This document shows positions 8,081-16,877 of a DNA stretch of 64,000 nucleotides, piece by piece. Every line of letters starts with the position of its first letter. Positions within the stretch are counted from its first letter, which is position 1. The notes below the pieces were generated by a model, which ran no database searches, was not told the DNA's origin, and saw nothing but the letters and a program-made list of their open reading frames with translations. This DNA is from Rhodocyclales bacterium (GTDB taxonomy: Bacteria; Pseudomonadota; Gammaproteobacteria; Burkholderiales; Rhodocyclaceae): contig JACRLX010000037.1 in the NCBI GenBank assembly GCA_016235165.1, forward strand, positions 62,001 to 126,000. Reading direction: 5' to 3'. The position numbers and the translations under genes are program-made.

Positions 8081-8481
8081 CGGCCTTGACGCAATGGAAG
8101 CCCGGCGAATCGGCAAACCCCGCCGGGCGCCCGGCGCGCAGTGCTGCCATGGTAGAGGGCCTAGCGCCGCATCGCGATGCGCTACTGACAAAGCTGATCG
8201 AGTTGGGCAAGGCTGGCGATACCAAGGCACTGCGGATCATCTTCGACCGGATCGCGCCCCCGCTGCGTGCCGAAAGCCCGCCGGTACATATCCCGAAGCT
8301 GATCGAGGCCAGGACGATGCCTGAGAAAGCCATCGTAATCATTGACGCCGTGGCCGATGGTTCTATCTCTCCGGACGTTGCCGAACGGCTGCTGGGAGCG
8401 CTTGCCCACGCAGGCCAGATCATCGAGCTTGAGCGCCTGGCGCGTGATGTTGACGAGCTGAAACTGAGGGACTTGATATGA
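8077..8481 (+). CDS. DUF5681-like small phage protein
   Basis: A 134-aa protein that opens with WKPGESANPAGRPARS, the short basic motif seen in DUF5681 proteins of phages and mobile elements, followed by a helical body (HRDALLTKLIELGKAGDTKALRIIFDRIAPP). Some such proteins sit next to terminase genes and have been suggested to bind DNA. A small-terminase role cannot be shown here, and no large terminase is present. Confidence 0.5.
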   Translation: MTALTQWKPGESANPAGRPARSAAMVEGLAPHRDALLTKLIELGKAGDTKALRIIFDRIAPPLRAESPPVHIPKLIEARTMPEKAIVIIDAVADGSISPDVAERLLGALAHAGQIIELERLARDVDELKLRDLI

Positions 8482-8681
8482 ACATCACACGACTGCGCAC
8501 CGAGGTCGACAAGCTGAAAAGCACACGACCCGACGACCTGCCGCCCCAATACACCGACACCGAGTTCGCGTGCCGAGCCGCCGGCTTGATCCAGGAGCAT
8601 CGCCGCCGGCCGTCGCCGATCGGCCAGAGGCTTCTGGACATTCTCAACACGGCAGGCCTGCGCGCCGCTGGCTTGATCTGA
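8478..8681 (+). CDS. Small hypothetical protein
   Basis: A 67-aa charged helical protein (MNITRLRTEVDKLKSTRPDDL), coupled to the preceding gene by ATGA and followed 18 bp later by the first internal-virion gene. No family recognised. Confidence 0.5.
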   Translation: MNITRLRTEVDKLKSTRPDDLPPQYTDTEFACRAAGLIQEHRRRPSPIGQRLLDILNTAGLRAAGLI

Positions 8682-8699
8682 CCAAAAGGAGAATCAACG

Positions 8700-9323
8700 A
8701 TGTGCGAACCGATTAGCGCTGCCGCCGCCGCAGCGGCGACGGAAACCGCCGCGATGTCGGCATGGGCCGCCCTGCCTGCGGCGGCCGAAGCCTTCGCGCT
8801 TCCTGCATGGGCCGGCACGGCCATGCAAGCCGGCAGCCTGGCCATGCAAGTCGTCGGGTCGATGAACCAGGCCGAGCAACAGCGCAGCGCCTACGAGTAC
8901 CAGTCGCAAGTCGCGCGCAACAACGCCATCATCGCCGAGCAGAATGCGCGCCTGGCGCAGGAACAAGGCGCGCAGGACGAGCAGAACCAGCGACTCAAAG
9001 TGGCATCGTTCTACAGCGACCAGCGCGCCCAGCTCGCCGCCAACGGCATCGACCTCGGTGTCGGCTCGGCGGCCGACCTGCTGGCCACTACCAAGTTCAT
9101 GGGCGAGCACGACGCGCTCACGATAAGAGACAACGCCGCCCGCCGCGCCTGGGCCTACCGTGCGCAGTCGCAGGACTTCACTAGCGACGCCAGCTTCAAG
9201 AGCGCCGCCGGCAGCAACATCAACCCGTTTATGGCGGGCGCGTCCTCGTTCATGACCGGTGCAGGATCGATGCTTACAAGTGCCGGCGGTGTTGCCAACA
9301 AATGGAAGTTCAATAGGACTTGA
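8700..9323 (+). CDS. Internal virion (core) protein, T7 gp14-like
   Basis: A 207-aa protein. The start MCEPISAAAAAA, an Ala/Gly-rich hydrophobic N-terminal third, and a long central helix (EQQRSAYEYQSQVARNNAIIAEQNARLA) with VASFYSDQRAQLAANGIDLGVGSA are typical of the podovirus gp14-type core proteins that enter the host outer membrane during DNA ejection. AAAAGGAGA lies 8 nt upstream. It heads the block of four large ejection-protein genes, the order seen in T7-like phages (gp14-gp15-gp16). Confidence 0.72.
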   Translation: MCEPISAAAAAAATETAAMSAWAALPAAAEAFALPAWAGTAMQAGSLAMQVVGSMNQAEQQRSAYEYQSQVARNNAIIAEQNARLAQEQGAQDEQNQRLKVASFYSDQRAQLAANGIDLGVGSAADLLATTKFMGEHDALTIRDNAARRAWAYRAQSQDFTSDASFKSAAGSNINPFMAGASSFMTGAGSMLTSAGGVANKWKFNRT

Positions 9324-9326
9324 TAA

Positions 9327-11957
9327 ATGAAAATACCCGTCTACGACAGCTTCCAAGTTCCGCAACAGCCGGCAGCAGCGCCATACCAATCCGGTGCGGG
9401 CGCGATGGACGTAGCACGCACGGCGGGGGTGCAGGAGCAACAGTTCGGCAAGGCCATGCTCGGGCTCGGCGATCAACTCGCGAAACTCGCCGACCAACAA
9501 GCCGAGCAGGTCGCGAGGACTCGCGCCAAGGAAATCGACATCGAGCTGACCAAGCAGATTGACGCCAGGCAGTACCACCCCCAAAACGGATTCATGGCCC
9601 AGCAGGGCCGCAATGCCGTGGAGGGCTACCAGGGCGCCGTCGAGGACATCCAAAAACTCAGCCGCAATGCAATCGACCAGGCGGGGACCGACCCGTATCT
9701 GCGCGAGCTGGTCGGGCACGTCGCCGCCGCGCGCTCTGAATTTGCGATCAAGAGCATTTCGATTCATGCCACAACTGAGAACAAAAACTGGCAGTTCCAC
9801 ACCAGCGAGGCCCGCGCGGAAACCACGCTACAGGCCGCCGCGAGCAACTACGCTGACGCCGACGGATTCATCAAAGCCGTAGTAGCAGCGCGGGACGAGG
9901 CCGCCGCGCAAGGCAAGCTCAAGGGCTGGGATGATGCCGAGGTAAAGGCGAAGCAGGCGAAATACACCGACGAGGCCTACCGCATGCGCTACGAGGCCTG
10001 GCGGTTGCAAGACTCCGCCGCCGCGCTCGCCGACTTCATGGCCAACGCCGGCAGCATTTCGCCCCTGGTACGTGGCCAGATCGCGAACAACCTCTTCCAC
10101 CATGCCGCGCCGGCCTTGGCTGCCAGCATCAACGCCACCGGCGGCCCTGGTATTGTCGCCGGTCCTGGCGGCGACGCCGGCCCGCTGCCGCGCGGTATCC
10201 GCAACAACAACCCCGGCAACGTGATGCGCGGCGATACGAAGTGGGAAGGCGAGGTCGACGGCAACGATCCGCGCTATGCCAGCTTCGACTCGCCGGAAGC
10301 CGGGATCCGCGCCACGGCGCGCACGCTCCTGACCTACCAGGATAAACACGGGCTTAACACCGTGCGCGACATCGTGGCGCGCTGGGCACCAGCCACCGGG
10401 AACGACACCGCCGCGTATGTGGCGGCCGTGGCCAAGGCCGTAGGAGTCAAGCCCGACGCTGCGCTCGATCTGCACGACGCGGCGACGCTGGGCGGCATTA
10501 CGCGGGCCATCATCAAGCACGAGAACGGGCAGCAGCCGTACACCGACCAGCAGATCAACGCCGGCATAGCTGCGGCGAACGGCGGTGAGTTGCCCAAAGG
10601 CACCCGATCGAACGCCACGGCGCAGCGTGACCCGAGTTTGACCACTGGCAACCCGGTCGTCGACGCCCTGCCATCCGACTGGAAGCTGCATGTTTTCAAC
10701 GTGGCGCGCACGCAAGCCGCGCAGGACATGGCCGCCGCGCGCGAGCAGCTCAAGAGCAAGGTGCAGGACGCGCAAGCCGCCTACTTGACCATGGGCAGCG
10801 CGCCAAACCCGCCGAGTGAAACCGAGTTTTTGCGCGCCTTCGGCCAGGCCGATGGCACGGCGCGCTATCGCAGTTTTCAGGACGTTGCGCGCCTGGGCCA
10901 GCAAATACAGCAAGTCCGCACGCTGCCGGCCGACAGTCTCAAACAACTACGCGCGCAGGCCAAGCCGACGCCGGGCGACGGCTTCGCCGAGAAGCAGCAC
11001 AACTATGAGATTCTGACCAAGGCTATCGATCAGGTGCAGCAGGCGCGCCAGAAAGACCCCGTGGCCTATGCCATGGCCGTGGACGCCTACGGTATCAAAC
11101 CATTCCAGAACCTTGGCGACGTGGCCGCCGTAACACGCCAGCTTGCCGCCCGCGCTGCTGCCGCGCCGCGCATGGCCGGCGACTACGGCACCGCGCCGGC
11201 ACTGTTGACCGATGACGAGCGCCGCGTGTTTTCCGACATGCTCAAGGCCGCGCCGGTCGAGCAGCAGAAAACCTACCTGTCCGCGATGTATCAGGGGGTC
11301 GGCGATATGGATTTGTTCAAGCGCACGATGCAGAGCATCGCGCCGGATCGCCCTACGGTCGCCATTGCGGGAATCTACCAGGCCAAGGGGCTGCGCTCGA
11401 ACCAGGGGCAGGACGTTGCCGACTTGATCCTGCGCGGGCAAGCCATCCTTACCCCGAACTCGAAAGAGGACGGCAGCAGCCACCAGGGCGGCAAGTCGAT
11501 AATCAAGATGCCCGAGGAAAAGCTCATGCTTTCCGAGTGGAACAGCGCCACGGGCGACGCCTTCAAGGGCAAGGAACAGGCCGCCGACTTGTTCCAGCAG
11601 ACCGCGCGGGCGATCTATGCCGCGCGCAGTGCCGAGGAAGGCGACTACTCGGGCAATATCAGCGTCAAGCGCTGGCGCTCGGCGATCGAGCTGGCAACCG
11701 GCGGGCTCGCCGACCACAACGGCGCCCGCGTGGTGATGCCCTACGGTATGGAGCTGGACAAGTTCCGCAACATCATCAAGGCCGAGGCCCCCGCCCTGGT
11801 GCGTGATTTCGCGCCCCCGGCAACCACGGCGCGCGATCTGGAGCGCCTGCCCCTGGAGAATATCGGCGATGGCCGCTACCTGTTCCGGCGAGGTGCGGGC
11901 TACGTGCCCGACAAAAACGGCAGGCCCCTGGTAATCGACGTGGGGGCGCGGCGATGA
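9327..11957 (+). CDS. Internal virion protein with embedded muralytic domain
   Basis: An 876-aa protein. A helical N-terminal region (1-280) precedes a module at about residues 290-425 that opens GIRNNNPGNVMRG and continues WEGEVDGNDPRYASFDSPEAGIRA, the pattern of virion-associated peptidoglycan-degrading domains (structural lysozyme, P5-like). A long helical C-terminal region follows, as in gp15-like proteins. Its likely job is to cut peptidoglycan and form part of the periplasmic DNA channel. It starts 3 bp after the gp14-like gene and ends in an ATGA overlap. Confidence 0.7.
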   Translation: MKIPVYDSFQVPQQPAAAPYQSGAGAMDVARTAGVQEQQFGKAMLGLGDQLAKLADQQAEQVARTRAKEIDIELTKQIDARQYHPQNGFMAQQGRNAVEGYQGAVEDIQKLSRNAIDQAGTDPYLRELVGHVAAARSEFAIKSISIHATTENKNWQFHTSEARAETTLQAAASNYADADGFIKAVVAARDEAAAQGKLKGWDDAEVKAKQAKYTDEAYRMRYEAWRLQDSAAALADFMANAGSISPLVRGQIANNLFHHAAPALAASINATGGPGIVAGPGGDAGPLPRGIRNNNPGNVMRGDTKWEGEVDGNDPRYASFDSPEAGIRATARTLLTYQDKHGLNTVRDIVARWAPATGNDTAAYVAAVAKAVGVKPDAALDLHDAATLGGITRAIIKHENGQQPYTDQQINAGIAAANGGELPKGTRSNATAQRDPSLTTGNPVVDALPSDWKLHVFNVARTQAAQDMAAAREQLKSKVQDAQAAYLTMGSAPNPPSETEFLRAFGQADGTARYRSFQDVARLGQQIQQVRTLPADSLKQLRAQAKPTPGDGFAEKQHNYEILTKAIDQVQQARQKDPVAYAMAVDAYGIKPFQNLGDVAAVTRQLAARAAAAPRMAGDYGTAPALLTDDERRVFSDMLKAAPVEQQKTYLSAMYQGVGDMDLFKRTMQSIAPDRPTVAIAGIYQAKGLRSNQGQDVADLILRGQAILTPNSKEDGSSHQGGKSIIKMPEEKLMLSEWNSATGDAFKGKEQAADLFQQTARAIYAARSAEEGDYSGNISVKRWRSAIELATGGLADHNGARVVMPYGMELDKFRNIIKAEAPALVRDFAPPATTARDLERLPLENIGDGRYLFRRGAGYVPDKNGRPLVIDVGARR

Positions 11958-13306
11958 GCTTTGATTTTTTCCCGAATGAACAGGCTGCAGGCCTACTGCA
12001 CGCCGCGCGGCATCCTTCCATGACACCCGAGGCCGGCACTTGGGACAACTTCACCACGGGCGCCGGGCGCTACGCTATGCGCTCGCTGGCCGAGGTCGGC
12101 CGCGCGGTCGATATGGCCGGCGCTGTGTTCCCGATCGCGGTCGACGCCGTGACCGGCGGCACTGAGAGGCAGGACCAATACTTCAAAGAGCACAACGAAG
12201 TTTTCAACCGCGCGGTGGACTACTGGACTCCCGCCCCTGGAGAGGTCGGTACGGCTGGCCAGATCGCCGGCCAGCTTGCCGGGGGCATCATGCAAGCCGT
12301 AATCAGCCCCGCGCTGTTGGTCGGGACGGCCCAGCTATCCACGGCCGAGGAATTGACCCGGCAGGGCGTTGATCCTGGCGCGGCCCTGGTCGTTGGTGAT
12401 ATTGCCGGCATCGGCACAGCCGCCGGCATCAAGCTGCCTTTCCTGGGCAAGACGCTGGCTAGCCGAGTGCTGACCGGCGCCGCCGGTAACGTTGCGCAGG
12501 GCGCGGCGATGGCCGGCGCTTCGCGTGCCGTGCTCGATGCCGCTGGCAACCCGCTGCAGGCCGCGCAGTATGACCCGCTCGACCTCAAGGCGCGGCTGCT
12601 CGATGCCATGCTCGGCGCTGCCTTCGGCGGGCTTGCGCACCTGGACGCGACCAAGGTGGCCGCCAAGCTCACGGCAACCGACGAAGCCGCGCTGTTGGTA
12701 GCGAACCAGGCGCGCCACCTGGAGGACACCACCCTAGCCGGGCGGCCGGTGAGCGACGCCGACTTGACGGCGCACGTATCGGCGATGCGCCAGGCCGTCG
12801 ACCAGGTGTTGCGCGGCGAGCTGGTGCAGGTCGATAGCATCACCAGGGGCATGCAGATCAAGCCCGACGACGCCATGCTGCGCCAGCGTACCGAAGTAGC
12901 CGACGAGCTGGCGCGCCTGGTCAAGCAAGAGACACCGGAAGGGGCCAAAATCGAGCCGCTGCCGGCCAAAGGCGAGGCCTTGGGGGCAAGCCCTGCCGAA
13001 GCCCCGCCGATCGTTGCCAGGGCGGCGCAAGCCGTGCAGCGCGCCATCGGCGAAGTGTTCGGCGTCAAGATGGCCGATACCGAAGCACCCGCGAGCGCGG
13101 ATCCCGCCATCAGCAAAGCACGCCAGGCGGTCGCCGATCGGCCCGACATGCTCATACCTACCGGCGACGTTGCGCCCGACGGTACGCCGGTCCACGTGCG
13201 TGCCGCCGACGCCATCGCGCAGGCCGACGCCGCGCTGGCGCAAACCCGAACCACGGCGCCGGGCATCTTCCGCACGGCCGCCGCCTGCCTCCTGGGAGTC
13301 CTGTAA
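11954..13306 (+). CDS. Internal virion protein (ejection complex)
   Basis: A 450-aa product rich in Ala and Gly. It begins MSFDFFPNEQAAGLLHAAR and carries several amphipathic or weakly hydrophobic stretches (GEVGTAGQIAGQLAGGIMQA, LLVGTAQLSTAEELTR, and GNVAQGAAMAGASRAVL), a pattern found in the N-terminal parts of large podovirus ejection proteins. It is coupled to the genes on both sides (ATGA before, TAAATG after). Together with the next gene it may correspond to one larger gp16-type protein in other phages. Confidence 0.6.
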   Translation: MSFDFFPNEQAAGLLHAARHPSMTPEAGTWDNFTTGAGRYAMRSLAEVGRAVDMAGAVFPIAVDAVTGGTERQDQYFKEHNEVFNRAVDYWTPAPGEVGTAGQIAGQLAGGIMQAVISPALLVGTAQLSTAEELTRQGVDPGAALVVGDIAGIGTAAGIKLPFLGKTLASRVLTGAAGNVAQGAAMAGASRAVLDAAGNPLQAAQYDPLDLKARLLDAMLGAAFGGLAHLDATKVAAKLTATDEAALLVANQARHLEDTTLAGRPVSDADLTAHVSAMRQAVDQVLRGELVQVDSITRGMQIKPDDAMLRQRTEVADELARLVKQETPEGAKIEPLPAKGEALGASPAEAPPIVARAAQAVQRAIGEVFGVKMADTEAPASADPAISKARQAVADRPDMLIPTGDVAPDGTPVHVRAADAIAQADAALAQTRTTAPGIFRTAAACLLGVL

Positions 13307-15838
13307 ATGGCCGACTTCAACCGCTGCATATCCGCACTGAACAAAGCCGCCGGGCGCGAGCTATCCGCCGACGAGCTGCAAGCCGTGTTCGACTCGATCC
13401 AGAAAACGGCGCGCGACATCGCCGCCGGCAGGATCGAGGCTAAGGGCGTGGCCGACCTCTCGACGCCCGAGGGCATCATGCAGCACGCGGCCGAGCTGGA
13501 AGCAAAAGCCAAGGTGGCCGAGCAGGTACGGCAACACCAAAACACGCATTTGCAAGTCGCTGCCATTGCCTCGCGCGCAGGGGACGTGCAAGCGATGCGC
13601 GGGGGCGGCATCAGCGAGGTCGACGCCGTGCGCCGGCTGATCGCCACCGATGCTGACGGCCGCGCCGACCAGTTCTCGCTCGAAGCCCGCGTGCATGGCG
13701 TGCAAACTCTGCTCAAGTCGCGGCTGCAGGACACCTGGCGCGCGCTGGGCAATGACTTTCTCGGATTCATCCAGCAAAAAGACAAGATGCGCGCGCTCAT
13801 TACCGAGCTGCGCGGGGGCGATAGTGGCGACGCCCTGGCCAAGCAGGGCGCGCGGGCCTGGCTCAACACGGCCGAAGAATCACGCGCCTGGTTCAACGAG
13901 AAAGGCGGTGAGGTCGGGCATCTCGACGATTGGGGGTTCCCCAACCACCATAGCCAGGAGCGGGTCGCCGCTGCCGGCAAGGAGCAGTGGATCGCCGACG
14001 TCTACCCCGCGCTCAAGCGCGACGCTTATCGTAATCTCGACGGCACGCCGATGACCGAGCCCGAGATAAAGGCGCTGCTCTCGAATGCCTGGGACACGAT
14101 CGCCACCAACGGCGCGACCAAGATCGAGCCGGGCAAGGCGCGCGGCAAGGGCGCGCGGTCCAATCGGCACGCCGAAGAACGCCAGATTCACTTCGCCGAC
14201 GCCGACGCCGTGCTCGGCTACTGGAGCAAGTACGGAGAAAAGACCTTTCCCGACATCCTCATGGGCCACATTGAGACAATGGCGCGCGACGTGGCATTCG
14301 TCGAGCACTTCGGCCCAAATCCCGACGCTGCCTTTCGGCTGCTGCGCGACCTGGCCGAGCAAGAGGCCAAGCTGGCACGCCCGACCGCGATAGATGCCGT
14401 CGACAAGGAACTGGCACGCCTGGACAACCTGTACGACTTCGCCGCCGGCAAGGTCAAGCCGGTCGCTGATCGGTCGGTTTCGCGCGTGTTCGATGCGCTG
14501 CGCAACCTCAACGCCGCCGGCAAGCTGGGGTCCGCGTTTTGGGCGAGCTTCTACGGCGATAAAGTCATGCTCGAAGCGGTGAGCCGGATCAACAACCTGC
14601 CAGCGATGCAGCGCTGGTACAACGAATTGCGGGTACTCAACCCCTTCAACGGCGCCGAACGTCGCCAGCTCCAGCGCCAAGGTTTGATGCTCGACTACAT
14701 GACCTCGGCGATGTACCGATTCGGCGAAGAATTGGGCCGGTCGTCCTGGACCGGCAAACTATCCAATGCCGTGATGCGCGTGTCGGGCATGTCGGCCATC
14801 AACGAATGGAGGCGCGGCGCGTTCGGCCTCACGATGATGGACAGCATCGGCCACGAAGTGAGAACCCGGACGTGGGCCGAGGTCGGCGAGCAGGATATGC
14901 ACCTGCTCAAATCCTTCGGCCTGACCGAGCAGGACTGGAACATCTGGAAGCTGGCCAAGCTGGAGGACTACGGGCACGGCAACACGACCACATTGACGCC
15001 CGAGGCTATCGCCAGAATTCCCGACGAGGCCCTGGCGCGGCTCGGCTTTGAGAGCCCGGCACAAGCCCGGCGCGAAGCCATCGTGCGCTACCTGGGTGCG
15101 CTGCACTCCGAATCATTGAACGCGATCATCGAGCCCGGCTGGCAGCAGCGCGCAAGCATGGTCGGCGGCCTGCAGCGCGGCAACATACGCGACGAGCTGA
15201 CGCGCAGCTTTTGGCAGTTCAAGTCCTTCCCGATCGCGCAATTTCAGCGCATGTGGGATATCGGCATGTCTCGCGGCACGGCCGGCGGCAAGGCCGAGTT
15301 CATCAGTTCCGTGATCTTGATGCAGACCATCGCCGGGGCGATGATGTTGCAGACGCAGGCGCTACTCTCGGGCGAGGATCCACGCCCGATGGACAACTGG
15401 AAATTTTGGCTTGCGGCTGCCGTCAAGGGCGGCAGCTTCGGCATTTACGGGGATTTTTTGTACAGTCAAAGCGCCACCACGCGCTACGGCAGCGGTCCCC
15501 TCGAAGTGTTGGCGGGGCCGACCATCGGCAGCGCCGCCACGGCCGTTACCGCCCTGGTGCAGGCCGGCAATGCGGCCGCCGAGGGGAAAGACACGCACCT
15601 GGCCGCGAAACTCTTGAACCTGGGCAAAGGGTACATTCCGGCGAACAACCTGTGGTACACGAGAGCGGCCACCGATCACATTATCTTCCAGAATGCGCAG
15701 GAGCAGCTTTCACCGGGCTACCTGGCGCACATGCGCGCCAGCTCGATCAAGCAATTCGGCCAGGATTGGTGGTGGACGCCGGGGGATTACGCACCCGAGC
15801 GGGCGCCGGACATGGGCAACGCGCTGGGCCGTCGGTAG
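13307..15838 (+). CDS. Large internal virion protein, gp16-like distal part
   Basis: An 843-aa mostly helical protein, beginning immediately at the preceding stop codon. Features include a helical N-terminus (ELSADELQAVFDSIQKTARD), a central section with GNDFLGFIQQKDKMRALI and NHHSQERVAAAGKEQWI, and hydrophobic helices near residues 400-420 and 670-720. These resemble the distal parts of giant podovirus ejection proteins that span the inner membrane. It is the last structural gene and is followed by two hairpins. Confidence 0.65.
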   Translation: MADFNRCISALNKAAGRELSADELQAVFDSIQKTARDIAAGRIEAKGVADLSTPEGIMQHAAELEAKAKVAEQVRQHQNTHLQVAAIASRAGDVQAMRGGGISEVDAVRRLIATDADGRADQFSLEARVHGVQTLLKSRLQDTWRALGNDFLGFIQQKDKMRALITELRGGDSGDALAKQGARAWLNTAEESRAWFNEKGGEVGHLDDWGFPNHHSQERVAAAGKEQWIADVYPALKRDAYRNLDGTPMTEPEIKALLSNAWDTIATNGATKIEPGKARGKGARSNRHAEERQIHFADADAVLGYWSKYGEKTFPDILMGHIETMARDVAFVEHFGPNPDAAFRLLRDLAEQEAKLARPTAIDAVDKELARLDNLYDFAAGKVKPVADRSVSRVFDALRNLNAAGKLGSAFWASFYGDKVMLEAVSRINNLPAMQRWYNELRVLNPFNGAERRQLQRQGLMLDYMTSAMYRFGEELGRSSWTGKLSNAVMRVSGMSAINEWRRGAFGLTMMDSIGHEVRTRTWAEVGEQDMHLLKSFGLTEQDWNIWKLAKLEDYGHGNTTTLTPEAIARIPDEALARLGFESPAQARREAIVRYLGALHSESLNAIIEPGWQQRASMVGGLQRGNIRDELTRSFWQFKSFPIAQFQRMWDIGMSRGTAGGKAEFISSVILMQTIAGAMMLQTQALLSGEDPRPMDNWKFWLAAAVKGGSFGIYGDFLYSQSATTRYGSGPLEVLAGPTIGSAATAVTALVQAGNAAAEGKDTHLAAKLLNLGKGYIPANNLWYTRAATDHIIFQNAQEQLSPGYLAHMRASSIKQFGQDWWWTPGDYAPERAPDMGNALGRR

Positions 15839-15839
15839 G

Positions 15840-15863
15840 CCAAAGCGCGAATTCGCGTTTTGG
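15840..15863. terminator. Hairpin after the virion-protein operon
   Basis: CCAAAGCGCGAA paired with TTCGCGTTTTGG forms a 12-bp inverted repeat with a single mismatch, 1 bp after the last structural stop codon. The T-stretch is within the right arm rather than after it, so it is a plausible but not canonical terminator. Confidence 0.45.
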
Positions 15864-15875
15864 CTTGGTGCCGGG

Positions 15876-15932
15876 GCCGCTAGTGCTTGACCGCGCAGGG
15901 CCCAATTCCCTGCGCGGTCAAGCCCTAGCGGC
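15876..15932. repeat. 57-bp near-perfect inverted repeat
   Basis: GCCGCTAG-TG-CTTGACCGCGCAGGG and CCCTGCGCGGTCAAG-CC-CTAGCGGC form a 15-bp plus 8-bp stem with a small symmetrical internal loop and a 7-nt loop (CCCAATT). It lies between the convergent virion-protein and small-gene operons. It could be a bidirectional terminator, or a cis-acting site for replication or packaging. Confidence 0.75.
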
Positions 15933-15941
15933 AGCAGTATT

Positions 15942-16172
15942 CTACGCCCGTGCATCCTTTCGGTAGTTGGCCGGGATCTGCGCTCGGCGCTCGCATCGAA
16001 CAATCATCGCGATCGCGCTACGGCTTACCTCGAACATCCTGGCCAAACGCCGGTACCCGATGCCGGACTCATTCAAGGCCCGAATCTCGTCCACTTCCCG
16101 ATCTGTCAGCTTCGCGTTCTGGTGATCCTCGCCGATCCGCAGGCCGGCGTCGTTTACGGCGACTCTCTGCAT
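15942..16172 (-). CDS. Small helix-turn-helix protein
   Basis: A 76-aa protein with HQNAKLTDREVDEIRALNESG and GYRRLARMFEVSRSAIAMIV, a clear HTH of the type found in small phage regulators and in the DNA-binding tails of homing nucleases. I chose ATG 16172, which has AGGGGA 8 nt upstream. It is the last gene of the minus-strand trio and probably regulates the element's promoters. Confidence 0.65.
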   Translation of the reverse strand: MQRVAVNDAGLRIGEDHQNAKLTDREVDEIRALNESGIGYRRLARMFEVSRSAIAMIVRCERRAQIPANYRKDARA

Positions 16173-16227
16173 GCACAATCCCCTGAAGGCAGAAGCCCGC
16201 ACTATAGCGGGCCTTTACCTTTGGGAG

Positions 16228-16437
16228 TCACGATCGGCCAGCAATCGCCAGGAGGTTCGCGGACTCCGCGACCGTCAGCGGGCGGCAGTCGACCACTTCG
16301 CCCCTCCCCTCGATGCGGAGCAGGGCGTTAGCAGCGGCCTCGGCGGGTGATTCACCGAGGGCGAGCATCGAGACTTCGCGGGTCTCGATGATGGTCACCC
16401 GCCACGCGCCAGGCGTGAGGTTCACAGTGGCGGCCAT
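16228..16437 (-). CDS. Small hypothetical protein
   Basis: A 69-aa product (MAATVNLTPGAWRVTIIETR...). The first half is beta-like, the second helical. No family recognised. It starts 1 nt after the preceding gene's stop (TGAAATG), so the two are coupled. Confidence 0.5.
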   Translation of the reverse strand: MAATVNLTPGAWRVTIIETREVSMLALGESPAEAAANALLRIEGRGEVVDCRPLTVAESANLLAIAGRS

Positions 16438-16438
16438 T

Positions 16439-16669
16439 TCAGGCCACCTGCCACAGGTCTTTGAAGCTCATTGATTTCACCGCGTCTTCGGCTTGCTCCA
16501 ACAAGGCAGTGACCCCGTCGAGTGAGAGCGACACCAACTCGCCGGCTGGCCCGCAGCCTTCGCCCGGAGATGTCGCCATTGCAAGAATCGTGGCTATCGC
16601 CTCGGCGATCCGCACCGAGGCAACGTCGTGAGCATTGAGATTGAAGCGGATAGAATTGGCCTTAGCCAT
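16439..16669 (-). CDS. Small hypothetical protein
   Basis: A 76-aa mostly helical product (MAKANSIRFNLNAHDVASVR...) with a strong Shine-Dalgarno sequence (AAGGAG) before the ATG. It is the first gene of the minus-strand operon by the right attachment site; many satellites carry small control genes in this place. No family recognised. Confidence 0.5.
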   Translation of the reverse strand: MAKANSIRFNLNAHDVASVRIAEAIATILAMATSPGEGCGPAGELVSLSLDGVTALLEQAEDAVKSMSFKDLWQVA

Positions 16670-16877
16670 GGTGCATCTCCTTATCAGGTGCTTCGTGGTC
16701 AGGGCCTGGTCGGTGTTACCGCGCCGTCCTGGCCCGCTTTGCCTGAGTCCGTCAGGCGGCGGTTAAAATAGCAGTGTTTTGCATCTTGTCGCCTTTGAGT
16801 CGCGCGGTCGGTGCTCTTCTGGCTAGCTTCCCGCAGGAAATTACGCGCAGGACAGGCGGAGTAAGGACCGCGTCTCT
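16670..16877. other. Right-end non-coding region of the element
   Basis: About 208 bp without a supported gene. It should hold the promoter of the minus-strand trio. In the excised circle, the recombinase reading frame would run through it from 16889 to a TGA at 16752-16754 (see findings). A short inverted repeat GCCTGA-GTCCG-TCAGGC lies at 16741-16757. Confidence 0.5.
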
